From the NCBI GenBank assembly GCA_900290255.1, contig OMOD01000180.1:18704-82703 (forward strand): a stretch of 64,000 nucleotides of DNA, in the 5' to 3' direction. The DNA comes from Candidatus Sulfotelmatobacter kueseliae. Its GTDB lineage: Bacteria; Acidobacteriota; Terriglobia; Terriglobales; Acidobacteriaceae. Below the pieces are notes generated by a model. That model was not told the DNA's origin. It was given only the letters and a program-made list of their open reading frames with translations, and did not search any database. The position numbers were made by a program, and so were the translations under genes. Shown here in pieces: positions 59,961 through 64,000 of this stretch (positions are counted from its first letter, which is position 1; each line of letters opens with the position of its first letter).

Positions 59961-60551
59961 ATGAGAACGAGCCTGTTCGCTTTACTGATCTGCAGTGCGA
60001 TCTTCTCGATTGCTCAGGACGCGGCAGTCGAGGAAATTGGCAAGAGCCCGGTCGAGGTAAAATTCGCTCCCGGCGGCGAGGTGCGGATGGACCTTTGCTC
60101 CAGCGGAGTTGCAGTGGTCGGCAAAGATGACAACATGCTCCGCGTGTTCTACCGCTCAGAGCACGATCAGGACGGCGAGGTGAAAGTCCGGATCCGCGTA
60201 CAGGGAAACGAGGCTCATGTCAGAGTGACTGGTTGTCCCCACAACAACTTTCAAGCCACGATCGAAGTGCCGAAGACCACAGGTGTTGAGGTCCGCATGT
60301 TTGCGGGACAGTTGGACGTCCGGGGCATTACGGGCGACAAGGATGTGGAACTCAGCTTCGGCCAGCTCACCATGGAGACCGGGAACGCCTCCGACTATTC
60401 CCGCGTGCAGGCCTCGGTCAACAGCGGCGAGCTGGAGGCGCCGGGCTTTGATGTTTCCAAGGGCGGGCTGTTCCGTTCGTTCGACCACAGCGGGCCGGGC
60501 AAGTACCGGCTGCACGCGCATGTGGGGGCCGGGCAGCTGGATCTCCGGTAA
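59961..60551 (+). CDS. Secreted DUF4097-like beta-strand repeat protein
   Basis: 196 residues. The signal peptide RTSLFALLICSAIFSIAQ is followed by a chain of short beta strands resembling DUF4097/adhesin-like solenoids (GGEVRMDLCSSGVAVVGKDD, GVEVRMFAGQLDVRGITGDK, VELSFGQLTMETGNAS, YRLHAHVGAGQLDLR). GGAGGTG lies upstream of the ATG. Similar proteins are common near acidobacterial sigma/anti-sigma systems, but its role is unknown. It follows the lytic transglycosylase by 67 nt and is convergent with lspA. Confidence 0.82.
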   Translation: MRTSLFALLICSAIFSIAQDAAVEEIGKSPVEVKFAPGGEVRMDLCSSGVAVVGKDDNMLRVFYRSEHDQDGEVKVRIRVQGNEAHVRVTGCPHNNFQATIEVPKTTGVEVRMFAGQLDVRGITGDKDVELSFGQLTMETGNASDYSRVQASVNSGELEAPGFDVSKGGLFRSFDHSGPGKYRLHAHVGAGQLDLR

Positions 60552-60557
60552 CTCGAA

Positions 60558-61052
60558 TCACTCCGCGCTTTTCGGCCGGCTGAACAAAACCTCGATCACC
60601 AGCAGCGATGCTCCGATCACAATTGAGCTGTCGGCCAGATTGAACACCGGCCACTGATATTGCTTGATGTAGAACAGAAGAAAATCCACAACCCGCCCGC
60701 TGGCCAGCCGGTCCCAGAGATTTCCCGCGGCCCCGCCCAGAATCAGCGAAAGCGCGATCCCGGTTGTCGTGAGAGGACGCGACTGTTTCCACAACAGCAC
60801 CGAGACGATCACCATCGCGGCCGCCGAGAAGCCAATGAGAAGCTCGGTCTTCCAGTGGGCCGGCGAATCAGCGAAGAGGCTAAAGGCGGCGCCTACGTTT
60901 TCCGTGTGGGTGAGGCGGAAGAATCCCGGAATAATCTGGAGATGGGCATAAAGCCCGATGCGCGTGGCCGCGAGATGCTTGGTCCAGCGGTCCACGAGCA
61001 CGACGATCAGAGCGAGCAGGAAATGACTGGTACGGGCGCGATGAGGGGACAT
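60558..61052 (-). CDS. lspA: Lipoprotein signal peptidase (signal peptidase II)
   Basis: 164 residues; membrane aspartic protease that removes the signal peptide from diacylglyceryl-lipoproteins, needed for the lipoproteins in this window. Four helices; catalytic Asp pair in GNLWDRLASGRVVDF (near 114) and FNLADSSIVIG (near 140), plus the HTENVGAAFSLF motif. ATG at 61052 chosen; the frame up to 61160 reads through repeat-like sequence. It follows ileS on the same strand (116 nt), a common bacterial arrangement. Confidence 0.95.
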   Translation of the reverse strand: MSPHRARTSHFLLALIVVLVDRWTKHLAATRIGLYAHLQIIPGFFRLTHTENVGAAFSLFADSPAHWKTELLIGFSAAAMVIVSVLLWKQSRPLTTTGIALSLILGGAAGNLWDRLASGRVVDFLLFYIKQYQWPVFNLADSSIVIGASLLVIEVLFSRPKSAE

Positions 61053-61168
61053 TCGGATGTTATTGTAAGCGGTTTGCTTCGCGCTTTGGGCGACAAGTTT
61101 AGCCGACGGCGAAAAGCCCTGAACCGCGAAGTACGCGAAGAAAAGCCGCAAAGAACGCAAAGAAGTGC

Positions 61169-64000
61169 TCAGCCCTCCAGTTCTTTCAGCACAGCGCTAC
61201 AGCGCTCGCAGACCGTCGGATACATCTTGTCTTCGCCCACGTGCGTGGAGTAATTCCAGCAGCGTTCGCACTTGGCGCCGTCGGCTTTCTTCACCTCCAC
61301 CCGCACGCCGCCGGTGCCGTTGCCGGACCCTGGCGCGAGTGTGACCGCCGAAACGATGAACAGGTAGCGCAGTTCCTCGGCGTACCGCTCGAGAACGGAG
61401 TAGGCGGGCTCCGCCGCCGTGATGATCAGTTGCGCTTCCAGACTCTTTCCAATCCGCTTGCTGTTCCGCTCTTCCTCCAGCGCTTTCATCGCCTGTTCCC
61501 GCACGGCAAGCAACGTGGTCCAGTCCTGCGCTCGCTGAGGGTCCTCCGCCGAAACGGAGGCTGTGCCGAGCACGTTGCCGGCCTCGGGGAACTTCGCCAG
61601 ATGCACGCTCTGCTCACGACTCGGCATCTTCGGCAAGTGTTGCCAAACTTCTTCGCAGCTAAAACTCAGGATTGGCGCCAGCAACCGCGCCATAGCCTCG
61701 CAGATTCGCCAGACCGCCGTCTGCGCCGAACGCCGGCCGGCAGAATTCGGCGCATAAGTGTAAAGCCGGTCTTTAATCACGTCGAAATAAAACGCGCTCA
61801 GATCGACTACGCAGAAATGATTTACGCGGTGGTAAATGCGATGAAAAGCAAACTCCTCATACGATTTGCGCGCGTCCTGAACGACGGCCAAAGTCTGCGT
61901 GAGCATGTACTGGTCCAGCCGTTCCAGCTTCTCGAAAGGCAAGGCATGAACTGACGGGTCGAAATCGTACAGGTTCCCCAGCGCGTTCTTGAAGAGATTA
62001 TTGCGGATCGAGCGGTAGTTCTCCGCCACCCGCTGCATCAGCGTTTCTGATCCCACTACATCCTCGCGGAAGTCGACCGAGGCCGCCCACAAGCGCACGA
62101 TCTCTCCTCCTAAGCGGTTGGAGATGTCGACCGGGTCCACGTCGTTGCCCCGCGACTTCGACATGGCCTGGCCTTTTTCATCGAGAGTCCATCCGGGCGT
62201 GACCACGTTGCGATACGGAGGCGTCGCGCGCGTGCCCATGGCGCAGAGCAGGGAAGACTGAAACCACCCGCGGTATTGATCTCCGCCTTCGAGGTAAAGA
62301 TCGGACGGCCAGGGATAATCCGGCTCGGCGTTGACCAGCGCCAGATAGCTCGCTCCCGATTCCAGCCACACGTCGAAGATGTCAGTCTCTTTCTCGAACT
62401 TCGTGCTCCCGCAGTGCGGGCATTTCGTTCCGGCCGGAAGAATATTGTCCGATTCCGGCGTGAACCAGGCATCGGCGCCCGACTTCGCAAACAACTCCAC
62501 CACTTTCTGATTGATAGCGGGCTCGTTCAGCGGTTGGCCGCAGGCCTGGCACAGAAAGACGGCGATCGGCACTCCCCAAACGCGCTGGCGCGAGATGCAC
62601 CAGTCGGGCCGCGTCTGAATCATGTTGGCCAGCCGTTCTTCACCCCACGCCGGATCCCATTTCACTTTCGTGATTTCTTCCAGCGTCCGCGTGCGCAGCG
62701 TGTCATTTCCCGGACCTCGACCTCCCGTCCCGCCCGGCATCGGCGTTTCCATCGAGATGAACCACTGCTCGGTGGCCCGGAAAATGACCGGATTGTGGCA
62801 GCGCCAGCAGTGCGGATAGGAGTGCTCGGTCTTCTCTGTATGCAGCAGCGCGCCGCGCGTCCTCAAGAGCTCAATAATCGGCTGGTTCGCATCCCACACC
62901 CGCTTGCCGTCATATTCGGGCAGGCCGTCGCGCAGGATACCTTTTTCGTCCACGTGGCTGGTGGCGTCGAGGCCATACTTGACGCCAGTGGCAAAGTCCT
63001 CGGCACCGTGAGACGGAGCGGTATGGACAACTCCCGTGCCCGTGTCCATGGTGACGTAGTCCGCCAGCACGCCCAAAACCTTGCGATCAAGAAATGGATG
63101 CTGGAAGTTCAGCCGCTCCAGCCTCCGGCCCGGAAACCTGGCAATGATCGGCGGTGGCCCGTTGGGATCGTGCCGAAAGCAACGATTCATCGTTTCCCGG
63201 GCGAGCTTCCCGGCGACAAGAAAAACGCCGAGGTTACCCATATCCAGCGCGACGTACTCTTCATCCGGATGAAACGCCACCGCCATCGACGCCGGCAGCG
63301 TCCACGGCGTCGTGGTCCAGATAATCGTCGAAACCTTTTTCCCAGCCAGCGCCGGATCAATTCGCGCCGGGTCGTCCGCTAACCCGTACTTCACCCACAC
63401 CGTGTCGCTGATGTGGTTTTCATATTCGACTTCCGCTTCGGCCAGCGCGGTTTCATCGTGCATACACCAATAAACCGCGCGCAGTCCTTTGTAGACGAAT
63501 CCATTCTCGTAGAACGAATAGAAAGTCGCGAGCACCACCGACTCGTACTGCGGAGTCATCGTGGCATAGGGCCGGTCGAAACGCCCGAATACGCCGATAC
63601 GCTTGAACTGCGTCCGCTGCAGATCGAGGTACTTTTGCGCGTACTTGCGGCACTCGGCGCGGACGTCAATCGGTCGCATCTGCAGCTTTTTGCCGCCCAA
63701 CTCCTTATCGACCTTGATCTCGATCGGCAGGCCGTGGCAGTCCCACCCCGGCACGTAGGGCGCATCGAAACCGGCCATGGTCTTCGACTTGACGATGAAA
63801 TCCTTCAGGCACTTGTTGAAACCCGTGCCCAGGTGAATCGGCCCGCTGGTGTACGGCGGCCCGTCGTGCAGGATGTAGCGCCCCGCGCCCTTCCGCGCCT
63901 GCCGGATACGTTCGTAAATGCCCATCTGCTCCCAGCGCTCCAGCATTTTGGGCTCGTTCTGGGGCAGGTTCGCCTTCATGGGGAAGGCGGTTTTGGGCAG
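61169..64000 (-). CDS. ileS: Isoleucyl-tRNA synthetase, 5' end beyond window
   Basis: Charges tRNA-Ile. The visible part begins LPKTAFPMKANLPQNEPKML at the window edge; LPKTxFPMKANLPQ is the usual start region of IleRS about ten residues in, so the ATG at 63979 is internal and the gene continues beyond 64000. HIGH-type motif is GPIHLGTGFNKCL; KMSKS-type motif is KGQAMSKSRGNDVD; the editing domain and the C-terminal zinc site (CERCWNYSTHVGE, CERCSAVLKELEG) are intact. Near 62690-62745 a Gly/Pro-rich stretch (PMPGGTGGRGPGNDT) lies before LEEITKVKWDPAWGEERLA and may be a further small repeat-derived insertion. Confidence 0.97.
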   Translation of the reverse strand: MPKTAFPMKANLPQNEPKMLERWEQMGIYERIRQARKGAGRYILHDGPPYTSGPIHLGTGFNKCLKDFIVKSKTMAGFDAPYVPGWDCHGLPIEIKVDKELGGKKLQMRPIDVRAECRKYAQKYLDLQRTQFKRIGVFGRFDRPYATMTPQYESVVLATFYSFYENGFVYKGLRAVYWCMHDETALAEAEVEYENHISDTVWVKYGLADDPARIDPALAGKKVSTIIWTTTPWTLPASMAVAFHPDEEYVALDMGNLGVFLVAGKLARETMNRCFRHDPNGPPPIIARFPGRRLERLNFQHPFLDRKVLGVLADYVTMDTGTGVVHTAPSHGAEDFATGVKYGLDATSHVDEKGILRDGLPEYDGKRVWDANQPIIELLRTRGALLHTEKTEHSYPHCWRCHNPVIFRATEQWFISMETPMPGGTGGRGPGNDTLRTRTLEEITKVKWDPAWGEERLANMIQTRPDWCISRQRVWGVPIAVFLCQACGQPLNEPAINQKVVELFAKSGADAWFTPESDNILPAGTKCPHCGSTKFEKETDIFDVWLESGASYLALVNAEPDYPWPSDLYLEGGDQYRGWFQSSLLCAMGTRATPPYRNVVTPGWTLDEKGQAMSKSRGNDVDPVDISNRLGGEIVRLWAASVDFREDVVGSETLMQRVAENYRSIRNNLFKNALGNLYDFDPSVHALPFEKLERLDQYMLTQTLAVVQDARKSYEEFAFHRIYHRVNHFCVVDLSAFYFDVIKDRLYTYAPNSAGRRSAQTAVWRICEAMARLLAPILSFSCEEVWQHLPKMPSREQSVHLAKFPEAGNVLGTASVSAEDPQRAQDWTTLLAVREQAMKALEEERNSKRIGKSLEAQLIITAAEPAYSVLERYAEELRYLFIVSAVTLAPGSGNGTGGVRVEVKKADGAKCERCWNYSTHVGEDKMYPTVCERCSAVLKELEG

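Overview
The window looks like a chromosomal segment of an Acidobacteriota bacterium (class Terriglobia, possibly close to Koribacter-type soil lineages). This is an inference from protein style and layout, not from a marker gene. It rests on a very large Oar-like TonB-dependent receptor with an N-terminal carboxypeptidase-regulatory domain, many secreted peptidases and glycosidases, high GC, a menaquinol-type split cytochrome bc complex with a multihaem cytochrome, and an unusually dense set of dispersed palindromic repeats. No rRNA, tRNA, CRISPR array, phage or insertion-sequence gene was recognised.

Layout. 1-6.2 kb: ssb, a secreted alpha-galactosidase, a ferredoxin on the opposite strand, and an ECF sigma/anti-sigma cluster with two membrane proteins. 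6.3-20.4 kb (minus strand): a respiratory block running NrdR, NAD-type isocitrate dehydrogenase, ferrochelatase, Rieske protein, cytochrome b in two halves, an eight-haem cytochrome c, a cupredoxin-like lipoprotein, haem A synthase, an ABC exporter and a DUF420 protein. 20.5-30 kb: metH, a solitary nuoI, an S1/P1 nuclease and the TonB receptor. 30-35.6 kb: two small proteins (one interrupted by an in-frame TGA), a UbiD-type decarboxylase, an NTF2-like protein, an M28 peptidase and a lipoprotein. 35.9-40.7 kb (plus strand): the tetrapyrrole operon hemX-like, hemA, hemC, a PaiB-like flavoprotein and hemD. 40.7-54 kb: S9 peptidase, GH35 beta-galactosidase, nth, DedA, inositol-phosphate synthase, a Tat-exported aminotransferase, an M48 peptidase and citrate synthase. 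54-64 kb: a small zinc-ribbon-like protein, a methyltransferase, a second sigma/anti-sigma pair, a GAF-like protein, a lytic transglycosylase, lspA and the 3' part of ileS.

How the genes fit together. Much of the window serves aerobic respiration: tetrapyrrole synthesis (hemA/C/D, hemH), haem A synthesis (COX15), the bc complex and electron carriers, TCA enzymes (citrate synthase, isocitrate dehydrogenase) and NuoI. A second theme is scavenging of polymers through secreted glycosidases, peptidases, a nuclease and a TonB receptor.

Most notable signals. (1) Dispersed palindromic repeats lie between genes and also in frame inside conserved enzymes (metH, ubiD twice, hemC, hemD, nth), adding repeat-encoded peptides. 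Two unrelated genes carry the same repeat peptide in the same frame. Other repeats supply the last codons or stop of neighbouring genes. (2) A 58-codon small membrane-protein gene with a strong ribosome-binding site carries an in-frame TGA followed at close range by a small hairpin. (3) A perfect TGTGA-N6-TCACA operator lies upstream of citrate synthase. (4) An eight-haem membrane-anchored cytochrome stands where cytochrome c1 would be expected. (5) A membrane-anchored HEAT-like plus barrel-sandwich protein is encoded with a sigma/anti-sigma pair.
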